Of a stretch of 64,000 bases of DNA, positions 8,909 to 18,127 are shown piece by piece. This DNA is from SLJN01 sp964505385 (lineage in GTDB: Bacteria > Bacteroidota > Rhodothermia > Balneolales > Natronogracilivirgulaceae). Where the stretch lies: the NCBI GenBank assembly GCA_964505385.1, contig CAZDIA010000014.1, forward strand, positions 1-64,000. Direction: 5' to 3'. Numbering within the stretch: the stretch's first letter is position 1; each line of letters opens with the position of its first letter. The translations under genes were made by a program, and so were the position numbers. The notes under the pieces were generated by a model. It made no database searches. It was not told the DNA's origin and saw nothing but the letters and a program-made list of their open reading frames with translations.

Positions 8909-10006
8909 TTATTTTTTAATAAATGGAGGTTTCTTCAAAACAGCGGGCACTTCTTTATTCCTGATTGAAATCGAAACCGAAGTATCGGGCTCCGCATATT
9001 CCGTTTTTACGTAGGCCATTCCAATTCCGCTATCGAGTACAATTGACAAGCCTCCACTGGTAACTTCTCCGATGTTCTCACCATCTTCGTTTAACAGCGG
9101 ATAACCTTTCCTTGGGATTTTTTTGGGTTCCTGCATTTCAAAACCGATCAGTTTGCGCTTCGGTCCGCTGCGCTTGACTTCAAGCAGAGATTCCTTTCCT
9201 ATGAAATCACCTTTTTCAGTTTTTGTAATCCAGCCAAGCCCTGCTTCGATAGGGTTCGTCTCGTCAGTCAAATCATTTCCGTATAGATGTAATCCAAACT
9301 CCAGCCTCAACGTGTCCCTCGCTCCAAGTCCGGCAGGTTCCAATCCCCGGCTTTCCCCGGCTTTCATCAACTTATTCCAAACCTGTTGCGGGGTATTTTG
9401 GTTTTTGTCAAAATAGAGTTCAAACCCTTTTTCGCCGGTGTATCCGGTAGCAGATATAATCACATCCTCCGCTCCGGCCACATTTCCGTATTTTGAGTGA
9501 TAAAATTTGATTTCGTCGGTATTGATAGATGCAAGTTCATTCACTATTTCGGGAGCATTCGGTCCCTGGACGGCAAGAAGGCAAATATCATCGGATCGGT
9601 CATCTACCTTAGCATCAAAGGTATTGTTGGAATTAACCCAGTTAAGATCCTTATCCTTATTTACCGCATTCACTACCATCATATACAGGTTGTCATCCAG
9701 CATATACACGAGCAGATCATCCACGATTCCGCCATTTTCGTAGCACATAGCAGTATACTGCGCCTTTCCCGGATACAGTTTTGCCACATCATTTACGGTT
9801 ACATATTGAATAAGATCAAATGCCTGCGGGCCGCTGATGAAGAATTCACCCATATGAGATACATCAAACAACCCAGCTTTTTGCCGAACGGCCATATGTT
9901 CTTTACGTATTCCGCTGTACTGAACAGGCATATCATACCCGCCAAAATCAATAATTTTTGCTCCGAGCTGTTGATGAGTTTCGTAGAATGGAGTTTTCTT
10001 AGCCAT
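8909..10006 (-). CDS. gcvT: Aminomethyltransferase, glycine cleavage T protein
   Basis: The 365-residue length is normal for GcvT. Family features seen are YDMPVQYSGIRKEHMAVRQ, the GLFDVSHMGEF stretch near residue 45, SATGYTGEKGFELYF near 185 and GLGARDTLRLEFG near 230. The enzyme transfers the methylene group from the lipoyl H-protein to tetrahydrofolate and releases ammonia. gcvH and gcvP are not in the window. It opens the gcvT-comB-ftsK-lolA-UPF0104 series. Confidence 0.95.
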   Translation of the reverse strand: MAKKTPFYETHQQLGAKIIDFGGYDMPVQYSGIRKEHMAVRQKAGLFDVSHMGEFFISGPQAFDLIQYVTVNDVAKLYPGKAQYTAMCYENGGIVDDLLVYMLDDNLYMMVVNAVNKDKDLNWVNSNNTFDAKVDDRSDDICLLAVQGPNAPEIVNELASINTDEIKFYHSKYGNVAGAEDVIISATGYTGEKGFELYFDKNQNTPQQVWNKLMKAGESRGLEPAGLGARDTLRLEFGLHLYGNDLTDETNPIEAGLGWITKTEKGDFIGKESLLEVKRSGPKRKLIGFEMQEPKKIPRKGYPLLNEDGENIGEVTSGGLSIVLDSGIGMAYVKTEYAEPDTSVSISIRNKEVPAVLKKPPFIKK

Positions 10007-10211
10007 AAAAAATATTCCGCTTATGGGTGATTAATTAATGATCAAAAATTAACAAACTATATTACATGAAAATACTAAACCTCGCTTTCATCAGCTAACT
10101 ATAATCTATTACCATCCCGCCGAGTTTGTTCTTAAACCAATACCGCGTAATACTGTATCCCCTTTGCTAAAAGAATGCAAAACTGCACTTCATGATCTGT
10201 CGCTAAACAAG

Positions 10212-10245
10212 AAAAGCCCCAACCGGCAAAACCAGCGGGGCTTTT
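10212..10245. terminator. Hairpin terminator after rplS
   Basis: AAAAGCCCC and GGGGCTTTT form a perfect 9-bp outer stem around a loop that can pair further (CCGG/CTGG). On the minus strand it lies 29 bp beyond the rplS stop codon. T-rich flanks on both sides mean it may work in both directions. Confidence 0.85.
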
Positions 10246-10273
10246 CAATTTTTGTAAAATGCGCAGAGCTGAT

Positions 10274-10633
10274 TTATTTCTTTTCCGGTATTCGGGCAGC
10301 TTTTCCGGTGAGGTTGCGCAAGTAAAAGATTTTTGCTCTTCTTACCTTTCCACGCTTTTTCACTTCTATTTTTGAAATGTAAGGAGAGTGCATCGGAAAA
10401 ATCCGCTCTACCCCGACATTACCGGACATTTTACGAACAGTAAAGGTTTTGCTTGCACCACTACCTCTTTTTTGAAGCACTGTGCCCTGATACTGCTGGA
10501 TACGCTCTTTTTCACCTTCCCGAACGCGATAGTGCACATTAACTGTATCTCCCGCATTGAACTCCGGTAAATCATCACGAATCTGGGTTTCTTCAACCAA
10601 TTTTAACTTTTCCATAACGCTTATCGCTGCCAT
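10274..10633 (-). CDS. rplS: Large ribosomal subunit protein bL19
   Basis: The 119-residue protein matches bL19 throughout: GDTVNVHYRVREGEKERIQ, YQGTVLQKRGSG, FTVRKMSGNVGVERIFPMHSP and the C-terminal RRAKIFYLR. bL19 sits at the subunit interface of the ribosome. The start overlaps the trmD end by 13 bp and the gene closes the ffh-rpsP-rimM-trmD-rplS operon. Confidence 0.98.
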   Translation of the reverse strand: MAAISVMEKLKLVEETQIRDDLPEFNAGDTVNVHYRVREGEKERIQQYQGTVLQKRGSGASKTFTVRKMSGNVGVERIFPMHSPYISKIEVKKRGKVRRAKIFYLRNLTGKAARIPEKK

Positions 10634-11334
10634 TCTTCGTTTTGTTGTTCTTTTAAAAATTTCTCGTATATATCAGGCCGAAGCTTTTTTGTTTTTTCGA
10701 CAGCCTGTTCATGTTTCCATTGTTCGATTCTTTTATGATCACCTGTTTGCAGGATTTCAGGAATTTTATGCCCTCTGAAATCAGCAGGTCTGGTATAAAC
10801 CGGATTTCCAAGTAGTCCATCCTGGAAAGAATCCGTAAGAGCGCTTTGGGCATCACCCAGGGCGCCGGGTATCAATCGAACTATGGAGTCTATCATAACC
10901 AGTGCCGGAAGTTCACCTCCCGACAATACATAATCTCCAATACTCAATTCTTTCGTAACCAGTTGATCACGCACTCGTTGATCAACACCTTTATAATGAC
11001 CGCATAATATAATAATGTCTTTCTTCAGCGAAAGATTAACGGCATCCTGTTGAGTAAATATCGGTGCATCCGGAGTTGGGAACAGCACCTCTTCATTTGA
11101 CTGCTTACCCTGAAGCGACTCGATGCAGTCAAATATTGGCTGAGGTGTAAGTACCATTCCTCCGCCGCCACCATATGGATAATCATCAACTTTATGGTGC
11201 TTATCGCTGGAATACTCTCGCAAATCATGGATGCGAATGTTCACCAGACCAGCCTCACGGGCTCGTCCGATGATGCTATTCTCCAGCGGGCTCTTGAGCA
11301 ATTCCGGTGCGGCTGAGATTATATCAATTTGCAT
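10621..11334 (-). CDS. trmD: tRNA (guanine-37-N1)-methyltransferase
   Basis: The 237-residue enzyme shows the SPOUT-fold hallmarks DDYPYGGGGGMVL near residue 52 and the SAM-binding trefoil-knot segment IGDYVLSGGELPALVMID near 132. TrmD methylates G37 next to the anticodon and prevents frameshifting at proline and related codons. It sits between rimM (3-bp gap) and rplS (overlap), the usual order. Confidence 0.98.
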   Translation of the reverse strand: MQIDIISAAPELLKSPLENSIIGRAREAGLVNIRIHDLREYSSDKHHKVDDYPYGGGGGMVLTPQPIFDCIESLQGKQSNEEVLFPTPDAPIFTQQDAVNLSLKKDIIILCGHYKGVDQRVRDQLVTKELSIGDYVLSGGELPALVMIDSIVRLIPGALGDAQSALTDSFQDGLLGNPVYTRPADFRGHKIPEILQTGDHKRIEQWKHEQAVEKTKKLRPDIYEKFLKEQQNEEWQR

Positions 11335-11337
11335 GGT

Positions 11338-11874
11338 TTATTCCTCCGGATCTAATTGATCCAGATTTTTTACCGAAATTCTTCGGCTATCTTCATCAAT
11401 TGCTGTGATATATTCATCTACAAAAGGTACCAAATACATTTCGGATGTATTCAGCTTTATGGTTATTACCGGATGTGCCGGCATATCCATAAACTCTTCA
11501 ACTTGCCCGATGATATTGTCCTGCTTATCTAAAACATCCCAGCCGGATAAGTCATCAGGTAACTCTTGCTCAATTTCAGCCTGCCCGGCAGCCTCTCCGA
11601 AAACCGAAGCCCCGGTCAATCGCTCCGCTGAAGTGCGGTCATTTATAAACGCCAGTTTCACAAAGAACAAATCTTCACCGCCTTGTTTTTCTTTGATATC
11701 CTCAATCTGATAAGGAGTCAAATCTCCGCGGCGGTCACGGATAAAAATATGTGTTTTGCTTTCTAAAGCCTCGCGGTTATGCTGAATTTCTGCAATCACT
11801 TCGCCATTCAAACCGTGGGCTTTAACGATGGTAGCCAGCTTAATCAATCCGTGATCTTCATGGGCTGCCATCAC
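11338..11874 (-). CDS. rimM: Ribosome maturation factor RimM
   Basis: The 178-residue protein has the RimM N-terminal domain (IVKAHGLNGEVIAE near residue 17) and a C-terminal PRC-barrel (GWDVLDKQDNIIGQVEEF and LVPFVDEYI). RimM helps fold the 30S head around S19 during assembly. There are two in-frame Met codons at the start; either is possible. It follows rpsP by 14 bp. Confidence 0.95.
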   Translation of the reverse strand: MMAAHEDHGLIKLATIVKAHGLNGEVIAEIQHNREALESKTHIFIRDRRGDLTPYQIEDIKEKQGGEDLFFVKLAFINDRTSAERLTGASVFGEAAGQAEIEQELPDDLSGWDVLDKQDNIIGQVEEFMDMPAHPVITIKLNTSEMYLVPFVDEYITAIDEDSRRISVKNLDQLDPEE

Positions 11875-11888
11875 ATAAGCTCTTTAGA

Positions 11889-12794
11889 TTACTTTTCTTT
11901 CTTATCAGTTTCTTGAGAAGAAGAATCCGCTTCCGATTCGTCTGAGTCCGCTTTTGCTTCGGTTTTATCTTCAGACTTCTCAGTCTTTTCCTCAGCTTCT
12001 TCTTTTGAAGCCTCTTTGGATTCAGCTTCAGCTTGCTTGTCGGCTTTTTCTTCTTCAGCCGGCTGCTCCTTAGCCTCTTCTTTCGCGGCTTCAGGTTCTT
12101 CTTCTTTTGCCTCAGCAGTTTCAGAAGTTTCTTCTTTCTCAGCTTCAGCCTGGTCCGCAGCAGCTTCTTCGGATGCTTCCGCTTCAGCCGCGGCAGCTTT
12201 TTCTTCTTTGGCCTCAGCCTGATCAGAAGCAGTTTCTTCGGCAGCTTCCGCGGGAGCCTCGGTTTGATCAGCTGATTCAGCGGTTTCGGCATCGGATGCC
12301 TGCTCGGCCTTTTCGGCAGCTTCCTGCTCTTCAGCTTTCTTAGCAGCTGCCTCTTCGGCTTTCTTAGCTTCTTCAGCTTTGCGCTTTTCTTCCGCTTTCT
12401 TGAATTCCTCTTCTTCAGCCTTTAAACGAGCCGCTTTCCGGGCCGCAGGAGTTTTCTTTTCCTCGGCTTTGCTCTTTTTCTCTTCTTTCCACTGAGAGAT
12501 GGTTTCTTCTATTTTTTCTTCATCCCATCCCCAGCGTTCGAGATGCAACCGGTAAAATACACCTTCGTTTTTGAGGATGCTCCGGGCTGTATCTGTGGGT
12601 TGCGCACCTTTTCTGATCCAATCAGTAGCACGCTCCACGTTCAATTTTACTCGATCCGGGCCGTAGCTAAATGGATTATAACGGCCGAGATCTTCCACAA
12701 TGCGACCATCGCGTTTGCTGCGCTGGTCTGCCGCTACGATATGGTAGTAAGCTCTGCGCTTACGCCCGTGTCGTTGTAGTCGAATTCTTACCAA
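11889..12794 (-). CDS. rpsP: Ribosomal protein bS16 with a long acidic C-terminal extension
   Basis: Residues 1-85 are an ordinary bS16 (MVRIRLQRHGRKRRAYYHIV, RDGRIVEDLGRYNP). The protein then continues to 301 residues; normal bS16 has about 80-90, and Bacteroidota forms are often longer. From about residue 110 it is almost entirely Ala, Glu, Lys, Ser and Asp in short irregular repeats, probably a disordered or single-helix charged tail. The tail is in frame with a single stop and keeps its composition to the end, so it is not a read-through artefact. Its function is unknown. Confidence 0.93.
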   Translation of the reverse strand: MVRIRLQRHGRKRRAYYHIVAADQRSKRDGRIVEDLGRYNPFSYGPDRVKLNVERATDWIRKGAQPTDTARSILKNEGVFYRLHLERWGWDEEKIEETISQWKEEKKSKAEEKKTPAARKAARLKAEEEEFKKAEEKRKAEEAKKAEEAAAKKAEEQEAAEKAEQASDAETAESADQTEAPAEAAEETASDQAEAKEEKAAAAEAEASEEAAADQAEAEKEETSETAEAKEEEPEAAKEEAKEQPAEEEKADKQAEAESKEASKEEAEEKTEKSEDKTEAKADSDESEADSSSQETDKKEK

Positions 12795-12839
12795 GGTTTT
12801 TTCTCCTCTATTTCTTGCTTCAGGGTTCTGTAAGTTCTG

Positions 12840-14183
12840 TTAACGGCGCCCGGCTATCGGCAGGTTTTTCAGTCCTTCCATGGCACGACCAGATTTATTC
12901 ATCTTGGTCATTGTCTTCATCATTTTCTTCATCTGGGAGAACTGTTTAATTAAATCATTCACATCACGCACCGATGTGCCGGAACCTTTAGCTATACGCT
13001 TACGCCGGCTTCCGTTTAATATTTTAGGATTTCTTCGTTCCTCGGGAGTCATCGAGTTAATGATTGCCTCAATGGGTTTGAGGGTATCATCATCGACCTC
13101 CACATCTTCAAGTTGTTTGTTCATGCCGGGAATCATCCCGACGAGATCCTTCATGGATCCCATTTTCTTAATCTGTTGAAGCTGCTGATAAAAATCTTCG
13201 AGATCAAACTCCTCGGATTTTATTTTGGATTGCAGCTTCTTGGCCTGCTCCTCATCGTACTGTTCCTGGGCTTTTTCCACCAGGCTCACCACATCACCCA
13301 TACCAAGGATACGCTGTGCCATCCGGTCCGGATAAAACGGACTGACTGTGTCCAGCTTCTCTCCGGTGCTAATAAACTTGATCGGCTTATCCACTACTTT
13401 CCGAATGGACAGTGCCGCTCCACCTCGGGTATCACCATCAAGCTTGGTGAGCACAACTCCGTGATAATCGATCTGCTTGTTGAATTCAAGCGCTGTATTG
13501 ACGGCATCCTGGCCTGTCATCGCATCAACAACAAACAGCACCTCGTTGGGGTTAACTGCCTTTTTAATTCCGGCGACCTCTTCCATCATGGTTTCATCCA
13601 CATGGAGGCGGCCGGCTGTATCGATGATCACGACATCCCGGGCATTTGCCTTTGCTTCCTTCACCGATTCTTTGGCAACCCTGAGGGCGTCTTTTTCTTC
13701 GATGGAGTAAACCGGAACGTCGATCTGCTCACCCAGGGTTTTAAGCTGATCAATGGCGGCAGGCCGGTAAACATCGGCTGCTGCCAGAAGCGGAGTTTTG
13801 CCCTGCTCTTTAAGCAATCGGGCTAATTTGCCACTGAACGTGGTTTTTCCCGATCCCTGGAGCCCTGCAATTAAAATTACGGTTGGTGGTTTTTCGCTGT
13901 AAGTAATATCCTCACGCTCTTCACCAAGAATCTCTACAAGATTGTCGTAGACAATTTTGGTGAACTGCTGTCCCGGTGATACACTCTGCAACACACCGGT
14001 CCCAAGAGCCTGATCCTTGACCTTTCGGGTCAACTCACGTGCCACCTCGTAATTCACGTCGGCGTCAAGCAATGCGCGGCGAATCTCGCGAACCGTTTCC
14101 GCGATATTCACTTCCGCAATCTTTGATTGCCCGCTCACCGACTTAAAAGCCGCTTCCAGTTTACTTGATAAATCCTCAAACAT
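12840..14183 (-). CDS. ffh: Signal recognition particle protein Ffh (SRP54)
   Basis: The 447-residue GTPase has an N domain, Walker A GLQGSGKTTFSGKLAR near residue 106, the DTAGR and TKLDGDTRGG motifs, and a Met-rich M domain from about 300 to 430. It binds signal sequences on nascent chains with 4.5S RNA and docks to FtsY, whose gene is at 49.1 kb. It opens the operon with rpsP-rimM-trmD-rplS and is divergent from fabI. Confidence 0.98.
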   Translation of the reverse strand: MFEDLSSKLEAAFKSVSGQSKIAEVNIAETVREIRRALLDADVNYEVARELTRKVKDQALGTGVLQSVSPGQQFTKIVYDNLVEILGEEREDITYSEKPPTVILIAGLQGSGKTTFSGKLARLLKEQGKTPLLAAADVYRPAAIDQLKTLGEQIDVPVYSIEEKDALRVAKESVKEAKANARDVVIIDTAGRLHVDETMMEEVAGIKKAVNPNEVLFVVDAMTGQDAVNTALEFNKQIDYHGVVLTKLDGDTRGGAALSIRKVVDKPIKFISTGEKLDTVSPFYPDRMAQRILGMGDVVSLVEKAQEQYDEEQAKKLQSKIKSEEFDLEDFYQQLQQIKKMGSMKDLVGMIPGMNKQLEDVEVDDDTLKPIEAIINSMTPEERRNPKILNGSRRKRIAKGSGTSVRDVNDLIKQFSQMKKMMKTMTKMNKSGRAMEGLKNLPIAGRR

Positions 14184-14397
14184 GGGTCAAATTGTCGTTT
14201 TTAGCAGAGTCTCAAAAAATAGGCACTCTAATTGCAATTATCAACAACTTTATCCACATTTTGCAACACTACCTTTCCCATTTAGTTTTGCTCAGAAACT
14301 GATTACTTTTTCGGTGATTCCTGCATTAGCAATAATCGTGCAGGTTGTTTATTCTTCAATCATACATGGAATCATCTTTCAACATTAAAAATTTATT

Positions 14398-15243
14398 ATG
14401 AGTGCACAAAAAGGACATAACTTATTAGAAGGAAAAAAGGGATTGATTTTCGGAGCGCTTGATGACAGAAGCCTTGCCTGGCGAGTTGCACTTGCCTGCC
14501 ACCGTGAAGGCGCTCAGTTCGCTTTAAGCAATGCTCCGATGGCATTGCGTCTTGGGGCACTTGATGAACTTTCCGAACAAACCGGAGCGCCCGTTCTGCC
14601 CTGCGATGTCTCAAAAGAAGATGAAGTTGATCAGTTATTGAAAGATGTGAAAGAAAAAGTCGGGAAGCTTGATTTTATACTTCATGCCATCGGAATGTCT
14701 CCCAACATCCGGAAAAACAAGCCTTATGATGATCTTAATTACAAGTTTTATCAGCAAACGCTTGATATCTCGGCATTATCCTTACACAAAATTTTGCATT
14801 CTGCAACAGTCTCTCACGATGTCCTGAACAACAATGCAAGTGTAGTAGCCCTTACTTACATAGGTGCGCAACGCATCTTCTCCAAATATTCGGATATGAA
14901 CGATGCCAAGGCGCTGCTTGAAAGTATCGCCCGTAATTTTGGCAGCCGGCTCGGAGACCGCGGAATTCGGGTTAATACCGTTTCACAGGGGCCTACAAAA
15001 ACCTCGGCGGGATCCGGAATTAAAGGATTCGACGGGTTGTATGAATTTGCAGATAAAATTGCTCCGCTTGGAAACCCTTCAGCAGATGAATGCGCCGATT
15101 ACTGCGTTACATTGTTCTCCGACCTGACAAGAATGGTAACCATGCAAAATCTATTTCACGACGGCGGATTTTCCACAAACGGAATCAGTGAAAAGATCAT
15201 TCAAGACCTTTTCAGTGCGCACGATCAACAATCTTCTGAGTAA
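14398..15243 (+). CDS. fabI: Enoyl-[acyl-carrier-protein] reductase (NADH) FabI
   Basis: The 281-residue SDR-type enzyme has the FabI cofactor stretch GLIFGALDDRSLAWRVA near residue 15 and the catalytic Tyr-X6-Lys region YIGAQRIFSKYSDMNDAKA near 160. The SQGPTKTSAGSGIKGF substrate loop is also present. It reduces enoyl-ACP in the last step of each fatty-acid elongation round. It is transcribed away from ffh across a 214-bp gap with no clear promoter that I can fix, and is followed by moaC 20 bp on. Confidence 0.96.
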   Translation: MSAQKGHNLLEGKKGLIFGALDDRSLAWRVALACHREGAQFALSNAPMALRLGALDELSEQTGAPVLPCDVSKEDEVDQLLKDVKEKVGKLDFILHAIGMSPNIRKNKPYDDLNYKFYQQTLDISALSLHKILHSATVSHDVLNNNASVVALTYIGAQRIFSKYSDMNDAKALLESIARNFGSRLGDRGIRVNTVSQGPTKTSAGSGIKGFDGLYEFADKIAPLGNPSADECADYCVTLFSDLTRMVTMQNLFHDGGFSTNGISEKIIQDLFSAHDQQSSE

Positions 15244-15263
15244 TTTTTTATTTTTTAATTTCT

Positions 15264-15746
15264 ATGGACACTCCAAAAGTACCCGTAAACAGAGAAGAAC
15301 AAACCTCTATCTCAGATCATGCCATGAACTCCCCTACCAGGGGACGTACAGCACTGGCCATCGGACATATAGAGCTGTCTCCCAAAGCTTATCAAATGAT
15401 TAAAGATCATGATATAAAAAAGGGTGATGTTCTTACTGTGGCTGAAGTAACCGGTATTTTCGGCGCCAAGCAAACCTCTTCGCTTTTCGCCCACTGCAAT
15501 CCTAATACACTATCAGATATCAACATAGAATTTAATCTTGTTGATCAGAAGAATTCCGTATCGGTGCAATCATTTATTAAAACCCCCGGAAGGGTGGGAG
15601 TGGAAATGGAGGCCTTGACTGCCGTTTCCGTCGCTTGTCTGGCAATTTATGATATGTGCAAATCGGTAGATCACCATATCCGCATTTATGATGTTCAGCT
15701 TTTATCTAAAACCGGCGGGCAGACCGGCAGCTACCGTTCAAACTAA
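15264..15746 (+). CDS. moaC: Cyclic pyranopterin monophosphate synthase MoaC
   Basis: The 160-residue protein is full length for MoaC. It has the conserved GRTALAIGHIELSP region, FAHCNPNTLSDINIEF near residue 75, MEALTAVSVACLAIYDMCK near 115 and the KTGGQTGS ending. MoaC converts the 3',8-cyclo-GTP made by MoaA into cPMP in molybdenum-cofactor synthesis. No other moa or moe gene is in the window, so it is a detached member of the pathway. Confidence 0.93.
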   Translation: MDTPKVPVNREEQTSISDHAMNSPTRGRTALAIGHIELSPKAYQMIKDHDIKKGDVLTVAEVTGIFGAKQTSSLFAHCNPNTLSDINIEFNLVDQKNSVSVQSFIKTPGRVGVEMEALTAVSVACLAIYDMCKSVDHHIRIYDVQLLSKTGGQTGSYRSN

Positions 15747-15754
15747 GTAACTTT

Positions 15755-16327
15755 ATGAAGAAAACGGTGATCATGGGTATAGATCCCGGTTCCCGTGTTA
15801 CCGGAATCGCAATACTTCAAAAGGAAGATGCATCAAAAATTGATGTGTTAGCTTATGACGCAATCCGTCTTGATAGCGTTGAAGAGCAGATTCCCCGCCT
15901 GAAGTATCTTTATGAAAAGATTACTGAGTATCTGCTTAGTTTTAAACCTGATGGTTGTGCCGTCGAAACTCCTGTTTACGGAAAAGACCCTCAAGCTATG
16001 CTGAAGCTCGGGCGGGCACAGGCGGCTGCCATTCTCGCAGTATCCAATCAAGGTATTCCTATTAGCGAGTATTTTCCTAAAGCGGTGAAAAAATCGATTA
16101 CCGGAAACGGAAATGCAGCTAAATCCCAGGTAGCCTATATGCTTGACTCTTTTTTTACTATGCCCGATGAAAAACTCTCCGAAGATATAACCGATGCTAT
16201 TGCCGTAGCCTGGTGTCATTTTATGAAAGGTGATACCTCGCATGATCAGATGCACAAGACCTCCGGTGGCGTCTCGGTTAGCTCCTGGAGTGACTTTGCT
16301 AAAAACAACCCGGACCGTATCAAATGA
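15755..16327 (+). CDS. ruvC: Holliday junction resolvase RuvC
   Basis: The 190-residue RNase H-fold nuclease has its acidic catalytic residues in GIDPGS (Asp near 9), AVETPVYG (Glu near 71) and EDITDAIAVAWCH near 145. It cuts Holliday junctions symmetrically after RuvAB branch migration. ruvA follows 10 bp downstream; ruvB is not in the window. Confidence 0.95.
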   Translation: MKKTVIMGIDPGSRVTGIAILQKEDASKIDVLAYDAIRLDSVEEQIPRLKYLYEKITEYLLSFKPDGCAVETPVYGKDPQAMLKLGRAQAAAILAVSNQGIPISEYFPKAVKKSITGNGNAAKSQVAYMLDSFFTMPDEKLSEDITDAIAVAWCHFMKGDTSHDQMHKTSGGVSVSSWSDFAKNNPDRIK

Positions 16328-16337
16328 ATAGTATCTT

Positions 16338-16922
16338 ATGGTGATAGCCCGCCTTTCCGGCAATGTGATCGAAAAAACGCCAACCTCCGTTATTGTTGAT
16401 GTAAACGGTGTCGGATATCTGGTTGGAGTGTCTGCATACACATCGGGTAAACTTCCCCAGGCTGGAAAACAAGTGGAACTTTTTATCCACCATCATATTA
16501 CTGAAGCTACACAACAGCTCTACGGTTTTGCCGCCAAAGATGAGCAACACATGTTCGAGAATCTGATTACCGTAAAAGGAGTAGGACCAAAGGTTGCTCT
16601 CGGAATACTTTCAGGAATGGAACCGGGTGAACTGCGGAACACCGTTGCTTCGGGTCAGCACAGTATACTTGCGACCGTACCCGGAATTGGCAAAAAAACT
16701 GCCGAACGCATCATCGTTGAACTTCAGGACAAGCTGGGTACGGAAATTGAAACTTCTGTACTAACCGGCGCTGATGAATTACAAAACGAAGCCGTTGATG
16801 CGCTTGTAGCTCTTGGTTATCCTTCCAACAAAGCACAGAAAGCTGTTCGATCGGTGATAAAAAATAATTCTGCAGACACAAATTCCTCTGAAGTGGTTAA
16901 ATCCGCCCTGAAAATTCTCTGA
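16338..16922 (+). CDS. ruvA: Holliday junction branch-migration protein RuvA
   Basis: The 194-residue protein has the N-terminal OB fold (VIARLSGNVIEKTPTSVIVDVNGVGYLV), tandem helix-hairpin-helix motifs (LITVKGVGPKVALGILS near residue 75 and ATVPGIGKKTAERIIVEL near 112) and the C-terminal domain III that contacts RuvB. It forms a tetramer on the junction. It forms an operon with ruvC. Confidence 0.96.
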   Translation: MVIARLSGNVIEKTPTSVIVDVNGVGYLVGVSAYTSGKLPQAGKQVELFIHHHITEATQQLYGFAAKDEQHMFENLITVKGVGPKVALGILSGMEPGELRNTVASGQHSILATVPGIGKKTAERIIVELQDKLGTEIETSVLTGADELQNEAVDALVALGYPSNKAQKAVRSVIKNNSADTNSSEVVKSALKIL

Positions 16923-17044
16923 ATGATTTAAATTTTGTAACCCGATTACTGCTCAATATTTCCCCGATATTTTAAATTTGCTTTATGTTGAGTTTGTGAA
17001 TGGGATGATTTAATGATCTGAATTAAAATATAATTATTGATCTC

Positions 17045-18109
17045 ATGACATATGCATTAATCATGGCCGGTGGAATAGGCTCACGGTTCTGGCCTACAAG
17101 CCGGAAACATAAGCCCAAGCAATTTTTAAACCTTATAGGTAAAAACACTTTAATCCAACAAACGGTCGATAGAATTTCTCCGGTCATTCCGCTCGAACGG
17201 ATTTTTGTTAGTACCAACGCAGACTATACCGATTTGGTCAGAGAACAGCTTCCTGATATACCGGAAAATAACATCATTGGTGAACCCATCGGTCGAAATA
17301 CCGCACCTTGCATCGCTTTTATCTCACGACTGATTTATCAAAAGGAACCGGACGCAACTTTGGTCGTGTTGCCGGCTGACCATTACATCAATGATGTTGA
17401 CCACTATCGTGAAATCATAAATGCCGGAATTGAAAAAGCTTCCGGAGGAAACAATCTGCTCACAATCGGGATAAAGCCAAGCCGCCCTGAAACCGGGTAT
17501 GGTTATATCCAATATACCTCTAATGGTGATGAACAAGTTGATGATATCACCATCCACCCGGTTAAAACTTTTGCTGAAAAACCCGACCTGCAAACAGCCA
17601 CCTGGTTTCTGGAATCCGGTGATTTTTTATGGAACAGCGGCATGTTTATCTGGCGGGTTGATACGATCCTTACTGAGTTTGAAAAACACCTGCCGGAAAT
17701 TTTCAGAGAAAGCCAAAATATCAATAAGGGAAGCAAATCCGAGATTGATACTTTTTACCGTAATACGGTTTCCATATCTATAGATTACGGTATCATGGAA
17801 AAATCAACGTCTGTGTACGTGATACCGGCTGATTTCGGTTGGAGCGATGTAGGCAGCTGGCTCTCAGTCTATGAGCTCCGGGACAAAGATGAGGACGGAA
17901 ATGTCATAGATGCCGAGCAAGTCACTCTTCATGATTCCCAGAACTGCTATGTTCAGGTCGATGATGGGCGTATGGTAAGCCTGGTCGGGCTTCAAGGAAT
18001 TGGCGTAATTGATACGAAAGATGCCCTTCTTGTTTGCCGGCTGGATGCATCCCAGGATGTGAAACAAATATACGATTCACTCAAGAACGGTAATAAAAAG
18101 TACCTATAG
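17045..18109 (+). CDS. manC: Mannose-1-phosphate guanylyltransferase
   Basis: The 354-residue nucleotidyltransferase begins with the signature GGIGSRFWPTSRKHKPKQFL, has EPIGRNTAPCIAF near residue 80 and KPSRPETGYGYI near 140, and contains FAEKPD and WNSGMFIW. It makes GDP-mannose from mannose-1-phosphate and GTP for polysaccharide or glycan synthesis. It is the short single-function form without the C-terminal isomerase domain. The 122-bp gap upstream contains TAAATTTG at 16973, close to the Bacteroidota -7 box, without a matching -33. Confidence 0.93.
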   Translation: MTYALIMAGGIGSRFWPTSRKHKPKQFLNLIGKNTLIQQTVDRISPVIPLERIFVSTNADYTDLVREQLPDIPENNIIGEPIGRNTAPCIAFISRLIYQKEPDATLVVLPADHYINDVDHYREIINAGIEKASGGNNLLTIGIKPSRPETGYGYIQYTSNGDEQVDDITIHPVKTFAEKPDLQTATWFLESGDFLWNSGMFIWRVDTILTEFEKHLPEIFRESQNINKGSKSEIDTFYRNTVSISIDYGIMEKSTSVYVIPADFGWSDVGSWLSVYELRDKDEDGNVIDAEQVTLHDSQNCYVQVDDGRMVSLVGLQGIGVIDTKDALLVCRLDASQDVKQIYDSLKNGNKKYL

Positions 18110-18127
18110 ACTTAGAAACGTACTCTG

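Noticed and set aside
9497..10030. 177-codon plus-strand frame across gcvT
   Set aside because: Antisense of gcvT; no domain and no start signal.
11858..12292. Lys/Leu/Arg-rich minus-strand frame inside rpsP
   Set aside because: It is a frame-shifted reading of the Ala/Glu/Lys tail, with no start context and no family pattern.
13113..13826. 237-codon plus-strand frame across ffh
   Set aside because: It is antisense to a clearly conserved gene, with no domain and no promoter.
14250..14258. TTATCCACA, a DnaA-box match between ffh and fabI, and its reverse complement at 55320-55328
   Set aside because: Only isolated single boxes with no cluster, AT-rich unwinding element or dnaA gene nearby; one or two chance matches are expected in 64 kb. 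No origin is called.
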